Origin: Lagopus muta
Lineage: Eukaryota; Chordata; Aves; Galliformes; Phasianidae
Reading direction: 5' to 3'
Assembly: GCF_023343835.1 (NCBI RefSeq)
Contig: NC_064439.1
Location: 38,014,508 to 38,078,507, forward strand
DNA length: 64,000 nt
In this document: positions 13,295-25,400 of the stretch, piece by piece
Layout of the letters: every line of letters starts with the position of its first letter
Numbering within the stretch: the first letter of the stretch is position 1
Made by a program: the position numbers and the translations under genes
The notes under the pieces: model-generated
What the model was told of the DNA's origin: nothing
What the model saw: the letters and a program-made list of their open reading frames with translations, nothing else
Databases searched by the model: none

Positions 13295-13607
13295 AGGTTG
13301 GTCTCTTCTCACTGGTGAAAGGATGAAGGGAAATGGCTTCAAGTTGTGCCGGGGGGGAGGGAGGGGGGTTAGGTGGGATATCAGGAAAAATTTCTTTACA
13401 GAAAGGGTGGTTAAGCACTGGAATAGGCTCCCCAGGGAGTTGGTTGACTCACCAACCCTGGACGTGTTTAAAAACCGTTTGGATGAGGTGCTCAGGGACA
13501 TGATTTAGCAGAGGGTTGTTAGAGAATATGGCTAAGTTGCAGTTGGACTTGCTGATCCTTAAGGTCTTTTCCAACCTGAGCAGTTGAGCAGTTCTACGAT
13601 TCTATCA
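13295..13607 (+). mobile_element. CR1 LINE, 3' fragment (sense), abutting the previous copy
   Basis: The copy begins with ggttggtctcttctcactgg and continues through ggaaatggcttcaagttg, gatatcaggaaaaatttc, cactggaataggctcccc and cttttccaacctgag to gattctatcaatc. This is the terminal ~310 bases of a CR1 subfamily distinct from the preceding copy. A frame at 13323-13508 still carries the CR1 ORF2 C-terminal pattern: an [20 protein letters not shown] stretch followed by [20 protein letters not shown]. It is a fossil of the end of the reverse transcriptase protein and not a gene. A run of G residues near its start is expanded relative to usual CR1. Confidence 0.9.
13351..13377 (+). other. G-quadruplex-type motif within CR1
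   Basis: G tracts of 7, 3, 6 and 3 occur at 13351-13357, 13359-13361, 13363-13368 and 13375-13377, with loops of 1, 1 and 6 bases. This satisfies the G3+N1-7 pattern. The corresponding CR1 segment is normally a shorter caccaggggagg-like stretch, so the run appears to have expanded after insertion. Confidence 0.7.
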
Positions 13608-16600
13608 ATCAGGATGGGTCATTACTCAGCTCCCCAGATCAAATTCATTCTCTCTTTTATACATGGAAGACTGAACTCTTACTAAAAGACTGTTTTGTGA
13701 AGTACTTTGGCTAAAAAAAGCTGAGTTTCCATTGAAGGATTTATTGTACACTTCTACCAATTAGTATTTTCAAGGGTAAACAAGCTCAAAGTTTTGGCAA
13801 AGGTCATGGCTTTGACCTAATAACAATCAGCCTGGCTTTATCTTGTTCTGCAGTTTATATTGTTACTTACACCTGTTATACCTGTGGGTGTGAAATGCCA
13901 CAACATGAAAGTACTCACGTTTTACAGCCTCCTTCACTTACTTTCCATAGTTGTATACATCTGTTTCAAGATAATATACCCAAAATGTTTTGAACCAAAA
14001 TATACAGATGAGGGTACCTTATTTTAAAGCCAGGCTCAAAGCACTTCTTCAAGCCTGACAAACAAAAGTTTTTCTCCTTAAATTTTCCTTGATTTCATTA
14101 CATGTACAGCAATCCACCAGCAGAGAATATGCATAAATAAAATTAGGTTACTATCATTTTTTTTTCCCCCTCCAGGGATCTCTAATTTGATGCGTCTCCA
14201 CTGCAATAAAACTCTTACCTCCTTCCACCTGGAATAGTTCAGTCCAGACCCCTGGCCTGCTCTAGGGTACAAAGTCCTGAGTGAAACTGACAGTGAGAGG
14301 CTCTAAACCCCTTCATTTTGCAGTGGTTGTGAGCACAAAACCATTCAACATGGCCAGTAGTCCTCTAACATCTTCCACAACTGTTATGAGATAGGGGGGA
14401 AAGATAAGTCACAGAAGACTAGAAAAGGATCACAGAACATTTCAGCTTACCACATTCATAAATATCAGGGGACAAGTCCTCAGAAGCCCTTGCCATGCAC
14501 ACAGTGACTGTGTGTGACTTTGCACTGTGACTGCTCACCCCCAAAACAGATTAAACTCAGATGTTCATCCACATCTGTGCTGCTGTGAGTCCATTCCCAA
14601 ACTGACAGGCATTAAGGCAGTAGAGGCAACAATGGCAGTGCTGGGCATATCTCATCCAGCTGTTCTCACCAGGGTGAGAGTGGAGATGGCACAAGATAGG
14701 AAAGAAAGGTTTATGTATGAGAAAGCTTAGAGGGCAAGCCAAACACAAGGGTAAAAATAGTTCTCTCATCCATAAGAAACTGAAAAATCATAATAGAAAT
14801 AGTTTCAGTGACTTTACTGCAACATCTGTCACATTTGATAGTTTTCTAAAAGGTTACACTGTCCATTTTTTTCTTGTAGAAACCCAAGCAACAGCTTTCA
14901 TGTAAAAAATACAGAAAGTATCTCTGTGGTTGCAGGGAAAACCATGACAGCACAATCCACAGCTGTTCAAATCACAAGAACATATCACGGCATGAAAAAG
15001 CCATGCAGTTTTATAGCAATCTCATGACTCTGGGAGGCAAAACTTAAGTCGTTTAGTGCTTGGCATTGGTACTATGCTGCCTCCACTGCAGCTTTGCTTA
15101 ACAATGTGAACTTGCCTTCAGTCCCTTTGAATGTGTGCGCCACTAGCAAGATATAATTCCTGACATTGCCAAACACCTTTTTCCTTTTCCATGATGCTGC
15201 TTTTCTTAGCTTTTTCACTCAGTTTGTAACTTAAAGCAGACAATAAGATGCTCATAAGCACTGCAGCCCTTTCCCAAGAGCAGGCTATCAATTTGCATGA
15301 AAGCAAAAAAAAGAGGACTCATCAAATTGTCATCGCATCTGCACAGAGCTTAAAAAAAAAAAAAAAGTGTTTTCCTTCTCTTTTTATTCCTTTTATTTTT
15401 TATGGAGGTTTTCCCTGAAGCCTCAGCTCTCATACACTGTTCAGCTGTTGCTGTGTTTCTTACGGAGGCCCTGTGGATTACAGGGGTCCCTTTCTTGCTG
15501 AGACTCTCTGTCACTGGCAGAAAGATAGAAAGCTTCCAAATGTTACTGCATGCTGCATTATTTCTCTTTTTCTCATCCATCATGTGTTTTCAGTTATGTG
15601 TGTATGTTGTTTCTTTGAGACTCTTCTAAAAGCTTTTAAACTTCTCAAGCTTTCAATCAAACACTGAGCTGAACATTGTACAGACCTCGATTCTGACAGA
15701 TCCCAAAGAAAAGGGACAGAGCTGTTTGTAGCAATCAGGAGCCCACGTACATGAGCATGCACGCAGACACACCATGGGAAGCTTTGCGGGAGGAAAGACT
15801 GCAGGAAGGACCCATGCAAGCTGAAATTTTCACAAACGTACAGTACCTTTCCTGCAACTTTGGTTTCACAGTTTGTCACTTCTAATATTAGTAAATGACC
15901 ACAGAATGGCAACCAATGTTTTTGAGAAGAGAATATTTGAACTTCTATGCATATATCATGAGGAATTAATCTACATGAATCCCAGCCCTTTTCTAAGGGA
16001 GTAGGCACTGCTGTCCATCAAATGAACTGTGGTGTATGCTTATTGTAGTAACATCGTATTTTTCTGCCAACAGCCTGTCATTTCTTTTTCTTCCTACTTT
16101 GCAGACGGCTGGTACAGAAATCTGCAATTCAGTGACTGTCCTAGATTCATCCGCTGCTGCACTGTTAAATCACACATTTGATGGAAAAAGACAGTCTAAG
16201 TGTTCAGTTCAGCTATGAAGGCTCAGACACCAGATCCAGCTGTTTCCATGCAGCACGTTTTGACAGATGATACAAGCTTCAGACAAATAACAAAAACAAA
16301 AACATCTCCCAGTGCTGCAGTGCATTTGACTAGAAACATTTTTAAAAGCATAACTTTTTAATTGAAGAAATGATTCAAAACTTTAAAATCTTAAGCTTGC
16401 TTTGAAAGATATGGGAACTATCTGCTCCTTTTCTGCAAAGCAACGATGGATCTCTTGCCACCATCTTCTTTATTGCCACCACTTAAAGGTCTGATTCCAG
16501 CAGCAGCTTTTACAGAGCAGCTCACTCTCCTCACAGTCAGAGAGACTGGGGCTACACTGTGTCTCTCTCAGAACTATTCTGGAATAAACACTGTGAAAAT

Positions 16601-18467
16601 TAACATCTCTACAAACTTTTCCAGAGCACATTTTCTCTAGTTGTAAACCTTTCCTTTCTATCACAACCAACAGCTACACTTTCGAAGCTACAGAAATATA
16701 ATAGGTGCAGGGAAAATAACATGCCTGTGCAGACCTTGTCACTACCACTATCATTTCACTGGGAAAACTGCACAACACATTTCCAAATCAGAGCCTTACT
16801 TAACCACATATGGGTTTGATTTGTAATCAGAGCATCCAGTCAGCTGTTTAGAAATGGCAACATTTGTAATAAAATGCTCTCCTTCGTTTGCCATTCAAAG
16901 CCAGTCTAGGAAATGAATGAAAAGAATGAAATGTTGCTTGAAACACTTTTACAAGCACTGCTTCAAACCCAGCCAGAATGACCCTTACTGTATTACACTG
17001 ATTTGATCATTGCCGCCCTTACAGGCGTTGCTGCCAGGAGGGATATTGCAGTTCTGCAAACCTGCCCTGGAAGGGCTGATAGCCTAAACAACTCAGGGGA
17101 AGATGTTAATCAGACTCCTTCCAGAGAAGTCAGAAGCTGGAGGCCCTGGCTGCTGCTTTGACTCCTGCTTCCCTCTGGCTTTCTTCACTGAATGCTTGCA
17201 GCTTTCCTTAAGTCCCCATTACTCCAGAGGGAAAGTGTTGAATGCAGTACTGGCTGCAGAAACAAGCACACGCTCTGGCAGAGGTGAGCCCAAAGGAGCC
17301 TGGCCCTGCCTGACAGTGGACCCCAGGAGCACTCAGTGCTGTAATAAATAATGCAGGGCAAGTAGAGAGGAGGCATGAGACGTGGGAAATGTGATATCTC
17401 AGTTCTGAGGCCCAGGTGGACCAACTTGGCAGTCTTGGATAGAAACAGAATAAGTGTGAGAAATCACTCATCCTTAATAAATACTATCTTCATAGGCCTT
17501 GCTGGTTGTGAGAAGCATTCAGCTTCAGCAAGTCATTGAAAACAAAATGTGCATTTTTTCACTTCAGAGGATTTAGGATTTGATTAAGTACAGAAAGAGG
17601 GAGCTCAGCAAGTAAAAGGACTAGACTCTCACTTCAGGGAATTCAGGTCAAGCCCTCTGCGAAATGAGTTCATGTCTCATCTCTGCATCTCCAGTAGATA
17701 CTAACCCACATCACAAAACCACTGTAAAGGATTTGGCACAATATGGCATGTCTGAGGATCCTTGTTCAGAAAGGCGAGGAGGGATGAAAAAGGCTTGGCC
17801 TGCATTAGCTGAGGACTGTATTGCCCCTCAGCTGAAAAAGCCAATCTGGGAAGTCCAGATAAGAAGGGCTGGATAACTTCAACCTGGAATCATATCTTTA
17901 AGTCAGAGACCATCTGAGTTTTATTTTACACTTGAAATTAAACCCCTTCCTATCTTTCTAGAGATGGCAGCATTAAAGAGGAAGACCGAGATGCCCTGCA
18001 TGGCTTTGTCTCTCAGAGCAAAGGGATGATAAGGGAAATCAAGCCAACATGAACATGCCATAGGCCATGTCCAGCTGAGATCCAGTCAGCTGTGTTCAAG
18101 TCCTCTTGCTGCACTGTGGCACAGTGACCACACTGCAGCTACCAGACAGGCTCACAAAATCACACACCATGCTGAATACACAGCTTTGTGCAGCACTTGG
18201 AAAAGCAAAGGCAAATCAACAAACTTGTATACTGAGTGCACTTAAATTAAAATATGTAAATGATGCAGTACTCGTGGGGGACCCAGAAAAATCTGTTTTT
18301 TCCTTCTCTTTCAAAGTTTATTTTATTTGTCTCTCCTCCCAGTCTCCTCAGGTTGTGGCAGGCTTGTGGCAGCTGCATCTTAAACTTACCTGGGAATATC
18401 TAGAATTACCATGAGCACAGACATGCTCACAGTGTGTGGCAAAACTCACTTTTGAGTAAGATGTGAT
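13608..18467. other. Anonymous DNA, no gene recognised
   Basis: Nothing convincing was found. The longest open frame of the window (142 codons, minus strand, 15580-16008) lies here but has no recognisable domain, and plus-strand frames overlap it at 15.40-15.67 kb. A short A-run at about 15351-15366 is the only simple repeat of note. Confidence 0.55.
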
Positions 18468-19470
18468 CACAGAATCATAGACTTGCAGGGATTGGAAGGG
18501 GTCTCTGGAGACCACCTAGGCCAAACCTCCATGCTAAAGTAAGTTGTCTAGGACAGGTTGCATAGGAAAGTATCCAGCTTAGTTTTGAATATCACTGGAG
18601 AAGGTAGCTCCACAACCTCTCTAAGCAGCTTGTTCCAGTGCTCTGTCACCCTCACAGTAAAGAAGCTCTTTCTCATGTTCAAATGGAACTTTCTATGTTC
18701 CAGTTTGTGTCCATTACCCCTTGTTTTGTTGCTGGACATCACTGAAAAGAGCTTGGCTTCCCCTCCCATTCTCCTCTCATCTTATCAGTCCCGGGTCCCT
18801 CAGCAGCTCCTCATAAAGAAGGTGCTCCAGGCCCCCCATCATCTTTGTGGCCCTCCACTATGCTCTCTCTAGAAGTTCTCGTCTTTCTCAGACTGAGGAG
18901 CCCAGAACTGGACACACTATTCCAGACGTGACCTCACCAGGACAAGGTAGAGGAGAAGGATTACACTCCTCAGTCTGCTGGCCTTGCTTTTTTTAATGTA
19001 CTCCTGAATACCATCCATGGGCTTTCTTGGCCATAGAGGCACACTGTTGGCTCACAGCCCATCTATTGTCCACCAGGACACCCAAGTCCTTTTCTGAAGA
19101 GCTTCTCTCCAACAGATCACTCCCTAACCTGTACTGATGCACACAGTTATTCCTCCCTATGTGTAGGACTCTAAGCTTGCCCTTGTTGAACCTTATAAGG
19201 TTCCTCTTTGCCCAAGCCTCCAGCCTGTCCAGGTCTCACTGAATGGCAGCACAGCTTTCCGGTGCATCATCTACTTCTTTCAGCTTTGTATCCTCAGAAA
19301 ACTTGCTGAGAGTGGATGCTATCCCTTTATCCTGATCACTGATGAAGATGTTGAACGAGATCAGACCCAGTACCACCGCCTGGAGCACACTGCTACTTAC
19401 AGGCCTCCAACTAGACTCAGCTGCTAGTAGCAATCCTCTGAGCATTGCCACTCAGTCAGCTCTGAGTTCA
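18468..19470 (-). mobile_element. CR1 LINE, ~1 kb 3' fragment (antisense)
   Basis: Read on the plus strand it opens with cacagaatcatagac, the reverse complement of a CR1 3' end. It then follows the antisense CR1 order: ctctaagcagcttgttccag, caccctcacagtaaagaag, ctgaggagcccagaactgga, tgaccttataagg-type and cagcctgtccaggtctcac blocks, then tgatgaagatgttgaacgag and caccgcctggagcac. On the minus strand, 18548-18769 still reads as the C-terminal ORF2 pattern ([20 protein letters not shown]). Several stops and frameshifts interrupt the reverse transcriptase region further 5'. This is the longest CR1 in the window. Coding ability is lost, and the 5' end is truncated inside ORF2 as usual. Confidence 0.92.
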
Positions 19471-22400
19471 CCTATTTTGCAATCAAAAATGTGAACAATG
19501 GTTCTGAAGATATTTATTAGTTTCCTTGTCAACCTCCCCACAATTTGTAGTTTAGGGCTATTATACAACACAAATTTACACTAAATTATCAAGGTTGTGT
19601 TTAATTCACACTTGTAATGGTATTTCTAACTTGAAATGCTGCAGTTCCCTGCTTATTAATGTAAATGTTATTAAACACATTACTACCACGGGTTGTTTTA
19701 AAGAGACATTCTAAACTGTTGAAAAAGATCAACAGTAACAAACATCACTGTGAATTAAAGCAAAGCACACACAACTTTAAGTTAAAAAAAAAGAGTCCAT
19801 ATTTTCCCTCATTTGATAACTACCTATGTTTGGTGTACTAATGCAATCAAAGAATGTTCTCGACCATTGGACTGACTCAGAAAGATTCTATAAGTATACC
19901 CTTTTTTCTTATCATAAGAACAGTATCAACCAGTGGATATTCTTCTAAGTAAACATTAGTAAACAGTTCTTCAAAAATATATTTACAGTACTGCTTCAAA
20001 AACACTTGGCATTTCTAAGAGTATTGCTATTGAATTCAGTTTTCAATTTTCTGAAGAGTTGCAGAACGATTTGTTGGCTTGACAGCATACTTCTCTTTGC
20101 ACCCTTCTTATTTAATCCTGACTGTTTTTACAAGGTCTGACTTCAAAGTACTTATACTCATTCACTCCTACAAAGGTCCATGTAATTGTGTTTTAAAGTT
20201 CTGCTACAACTGCATAGATTAACTGAGATGCATTTGCACTGACAGCCAGTTTGACACACTCAGCAATTTTGGAGGGCTCAGTCTTCACAGTGTAATCTAA
20301 GCCATGATGAATAAAAATAAAACAGATATGCAATTGCTATGGAGTAACCATCTCACGTAGGAAAGGTTGTGAGTTTGGATGTTTGTGAGAAGTGTTTGCT
20401 TAAAAATAACCATTAGTTTACTTCACTGTGAAAATAAGCCAGCACATATATTTTTTTTTCAGGTAACATGAATTTTCTCGGGCCTTATAACTTGGTCACC
20501 TCTGAAGGTCACCATCTGAAGTCTTGCTGATTAAAGTATCTCATTGAACTCCTATATGCAGGATACAGAGCAGATTCATGTGTTAACTTAAAAAAAAAAA
20601 TCATATGCAGCTGGCCCTGAGCTTCAGCACTTCATAATTTTGACTGTAAACGTTTTACTGACTTCTTCACAATTATGAACAGGTTTACCTTACAGATGTG
20701 AGGATGTGCAGATGCCCTCTAGTGGAGTGTTTCTGCGAAATTTCTGCAGCCGTGCCCTGAAGATGTTGCCAAATTGGAGACCACCTGCCTTCCTCTGCAA
20801 TGCCATGCACAAGGGAGATAAAACACGGTGCAGACAGAAAACAGAGGATGCTATGTATAGCTTCAACTCTGAGTAAAGTCAGGTTGAGGCATGATATTGA
20901 ATCAGACAGCTCTCTTTCAGACATACTGCACTTTTAACCTTCATGGAATAAAAAAATACCTCCAACTTAACCAAATGTGACATAATCTCCAGGTCCTCAG
21001 AAAGGTTGCATTTCCCTGTGAGTCTTATTCTTCCTTGACAATTATTTGTCTTCTTTGCCTACCCATTCCCTTCCAACACTGACCTCTTTTCCATGACAGG
21101 GCAGCTCATGAGAAGCAACCTCCAATAAGGGGTGGCCATCAGCTGACAGAGTGCATTGACTCCGTCAAGAACGGGGAACAAGAGATTCTCCCCTGTGAAA
21201 AAGGGTCTGAAGAGAGTTTCAAGTAATATCAATCAGCCAAAACATCAGCAAAACGTTGGGAGCTAAAAGAAGGGAGCTGGATGGCAATTTTCCCACAGGG
21301 CTTTGTTATAGGTCAGCCCATGGTGAGGTTATTATCTGGCTTTGTTTTCTCATATAGCAGCTGAAAATATAATAATAGCTAAGTACAAGTGATCGATATA
21401 TCTGATCCTAGCAGTATAAAGCAGATAGTACTTTACAGTTCTAGCTATAAAGGCATACCTGATGTGTTCACTCAATATTTAACTTGTTACCACTCTATGA
21501 TAGTGGAAAGAAGCTAAAAAATCCTGCCCTCCACACTTCACCTACTGCAAGCAGGTGCCACTCACAAGAACATGCATGTTCAGGAAGCAGATTTCCCCGC
21601 CCTTACAGAGGAATCACCTTAAGACTCCTGGAAAATATTACTATATTTAGCAACCTCAGACAAAAAAGGAAGGACAAAAAAACAAAAACCAAAAAACAAC
21701 AGTCTATCTTCGATCCTGCCACACCTCCTGTGTTTCTTATCCTGTCTTGTCAATCCCAGCCACAGGAAGAACTTCTCTTGCAAGCACAGCTGTAGCAGTT
21801 AAAGAAGTTACTGCAGTTGGAGGCTCTTCAAATTAGCCTGACTCAGTTTGCATTGTGAAACAGAGGAGGACTGCTAATGCAGCTGATTATTCAAATTCTG
21901 CACAGGGTTTTAATGAACAGATGGTGCAGTACATCAGTCTTATACTACATTAGGTGGCTTTGTAAGAGCACTCTTAACTATAGTCTTAAACTATAAACCT
22001 TATCACTAGCTGTAACTAGATTAGATATAACTAGATTGGCAGTTTAGATTACATTTTTTTAACTGATGTTGTTTGTTCCCAGTGTACTTGAAAGATCTAA
22101 ACACTGCTCTTTTTTTTCCACCTACAATACAATCATTTCTGGAGCACTTACAGTAAAAGTAAAGAGAGCTATTCACATCTGAATCCTGGATTGAGAATCA
22201 GGAGTCTGTCCAGTCTGGTATATTGTTACATTATCAGTCAATCAACAGTGCCATTTAAATTGGGAATGTAAAATCTTTTATAGATAACCACTAAAGGTTT
22301 GCATAACACCTAACACAATGATTGGTGCCACTAGCATTATCAAACAATAAATAAGAATTATAGAAGAAGAGCCAAGTCACAAGAGTGTGTGTGAGGTATT

Positions 22401-25400
22401 ATCAAAGCCAGAATAAGCCTCTGAGGAGCTTTTTGATGGGAAAGGCCTTCAGATCAATATAAACGATATAGATGAATTGCAAATGTTGTTTTCCTTGAAA
22501 GCAGCATCTCTTGAGAACTGAGCAAATGCTGTGTTCCTGATACCTTCAAGACTTTAAAACCATGTCCTGGGCAATTTGGTCTGAGCATACCAAAACAAGA
22601 TAAGGGAATGAAGAGAACCTACATGGATTTAAGATTTGCTCTGTCTCTTTCTGGGAATGAATCATTACAGATGACCAACACATGGAGAGGGGAGGACAAA
22701 GGCCCCTGAGGTTGTCAGACACTCAAGGAATGGTGTTATGAAAGCAGACATCTTATAAATAATTATTAAAAAAATCTGTTCCGTTCTTTCACACTGACCC
22801 CAGGTGGGCAAGCCAGCCCCTTAAAGATGGTCTTTCTCTGCTCAGTCAAAAATAGTAAGAAAATGAAGCATTTGACAAAGAATCTGCACGCATTTGCAAA
22901 ATACATTTTTCAAGGCTAACCCAAAGTAACTGCTTAATAAAGTATCTAAGTATATAAGCTTCAAACCACTTGCCTGCAATTGTTATTATATAGAAAGTTC
23001 ATTAGCTCTTCCACATTTTGCCATTTACAACTATTTCTCTAGTAAGATTTCTGAGAAAGGATCAAGAGGGAAAACCACACAAGTGCTTATCACAGCAAGG
23101 CAAGAAGCTTTGCTGTAAACAGATTTACAACACTAGTTGTGATTGTGTTTGTATACTTCTAGTTGTGAGATCCACCTTTCGTTATTTCAGTTACAATTTC
23201 AAACCTGTTCAGTAAACCTCTGTCTCTCTGCCATCAACAGACATCAAAGCTACTCACTACACAGAAGGATGAACATTATCAGGGTGAAAAAAGGACATCC
23301 TGATCATTTGTCTGGTTGGTGTTAGTAGTACCTACTGTATTTTTTTCATTTTGATATTAATTTCATAAAGGTGCTTTTCCTTTTTTTCTATAAACTCCAT
23401 TTCTCTTCTGCATTCCTACACAGACTTTCTCCAGCTACCCCACACATTTCTCTCATGCACTCATTGTATGTACCAGCCTCGGTGAATAGAACTGTATTCA
23501 GGCCAAGAAATTCTGCCAGGTCCAATACCACCAGTCATGTAGTGCTGCATACCCTCTAGCAAATAAAAACACAATGTTTGCAACCATGGCATGGCTTATC
23601 TAGAAGCACTAACACAGCACTAGTTTGAGGGGAGCAATTTGCAGGGACTAAAGTTAGGGCTAGTTAACAGCAAATAGGATTTTTCCTGCTTCAGGTTATG
23701 CTCTCAGGCTTTTAGACAAGACACTAATTTTCAGAATTGCAGACAAGTAATTTTAAGCAGTTCCTATTCCTTGGTCTCCCATTGGGTATAGCTACAAGCA
23801 AGATGCAGGGTTATGAAGAGATAGCTGTGCTGCCTTTAGACATGTTAACTTAGGCACCAGTAGCCATGTAAGCACAGCAGCATGCAGCTCAATACAGGGC
23901 TAATTTGCCCTGCTGCTTGTTTAACACCAGCTTGAATAATTCCACAGTGATTTGCAGTAGCCATACCCAATTTCAACATCAGTTTCAGCCAGCTACAGCT
24001 TTCCCTCCTGTAATTGAGTTGCATACCCTCCATGTGCACTTCAGATTTAATGGTTATGGGCTCTTATTTATGGTGAAACAATCTGTTTGGATGTGGAAGG
24101 GGATTAAAATTTCTGTTCTTTGGGCATTTTAGGGACTGCCAAGGAGAGTGAGAAATTATCAGTATTAATCTAATTAGCAAGTAAAACTATTGCATAACAG
24201 TAACTCCAGCCCATATTCAGTTATTTGCCTCATCTGCAATGTCCAGCTCTGAGACCAGAGGGGTTTAATCCTGCAGGCTAAACCCATGTACCACTCCAGA
24301 CAAGAAATATCTGTAAGAACCATGAAAAACTGTAAAGAGTTCTTAAATGAAGGGGAAAAAAATGAATAAGAGTTTTTTTTGTCTATCAGACAAACTCAGG
24401 ACCAGGGCACTGGGAAAAGCTATGTCCGTCAGCAGGTTGTGTGCTGTTTATGGGATTGCCCTTACTGCATCCAGCCTCAGGAGTACAAGAGACTGGGAGG
24501 GAAGAGCAATACCTCCTCTAAAGGGAATGGCCACTACAAAAAAAATTAAGAAGTGAAGATGACTCAGACTGAAAAGTCAGAATGAAGCAGAATTCAGAAG
24601 GGCAAAACCACCACAGAGCCCATCAAGCGAGTAATGCAACCACATGTCAGAGCCAGAGGCAACTTCACGGCCACCAGCTCAACTGACTGCCTCAGGACTC
24701 ATGCAAAGAGCCAGATGCTGTGTCTGGGAATCCATCTTCCACGGGTCGGCATCAGGGTCCCAGGACTGTCATCTTGAGAAGAGGAGCAGCAAGTACAATA
24801 CAGTGACATAAAGCAAAAGTTGAACTGGACTGTATTTGGTTTTGTCTTTTTTTTTTTTTTGTACTGCACTGAGTTATATATAAAACACCTATTTCTGACA
24901 TGCTTTTGCCTTGCCACTTGTCTGTCTTTGCTTATAGTAAGAAAAAGAAAAGCCTTTCAACAAATATTAAGAATGGGCCCCAATTACGTTTCCCAGCACT
25001 CACTGCCTCAGGCTTCAGAGCCCAAGGAAACCATCCCCATGTTCTCCTTTGCAAAACAAACCCTCAGATCACAGGATGATGAGGCAAACAAACCCCTCCC
25101 TGCCCTGCAATAGAGATAGGCCAAAAAAAAAAAAAAAACAAAAAACAACCCACATAAACATTTACCAAGTGTTCCGCCTTGCACTTCTTAGATAAGGCAA
25201 AAAGACTCTGAGCCATTCTTGATTTCAGTAATCAAGAACTCAGCCAATGACAATTAAAAAAAAAATCTACCTCAAAGGCAATACCCATTCTTGGAGGCAT
25301 GTTCATCTGGGAAGAACAAACTTTGAACAGTCAAGTAAAAAATGCCACATTATTTACAACTAAAACAAAAACGTAACAGAGTGATCAACTCCAAAATCTT

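Noticed and set aside
13286..13508. Open frames on both strands that look protein-like
   Set aside because: They are CR1 ORF2 C-terminal remnants and their antisense shadow, not host genes.
15580..16008. Longest open frame in the window (142 codons, minus strand)
   Set aside because: No recognisable domain, signal or splice context. Its length is within chance for 64 kb in six frames, and other frames overlap it on the opposite strand.
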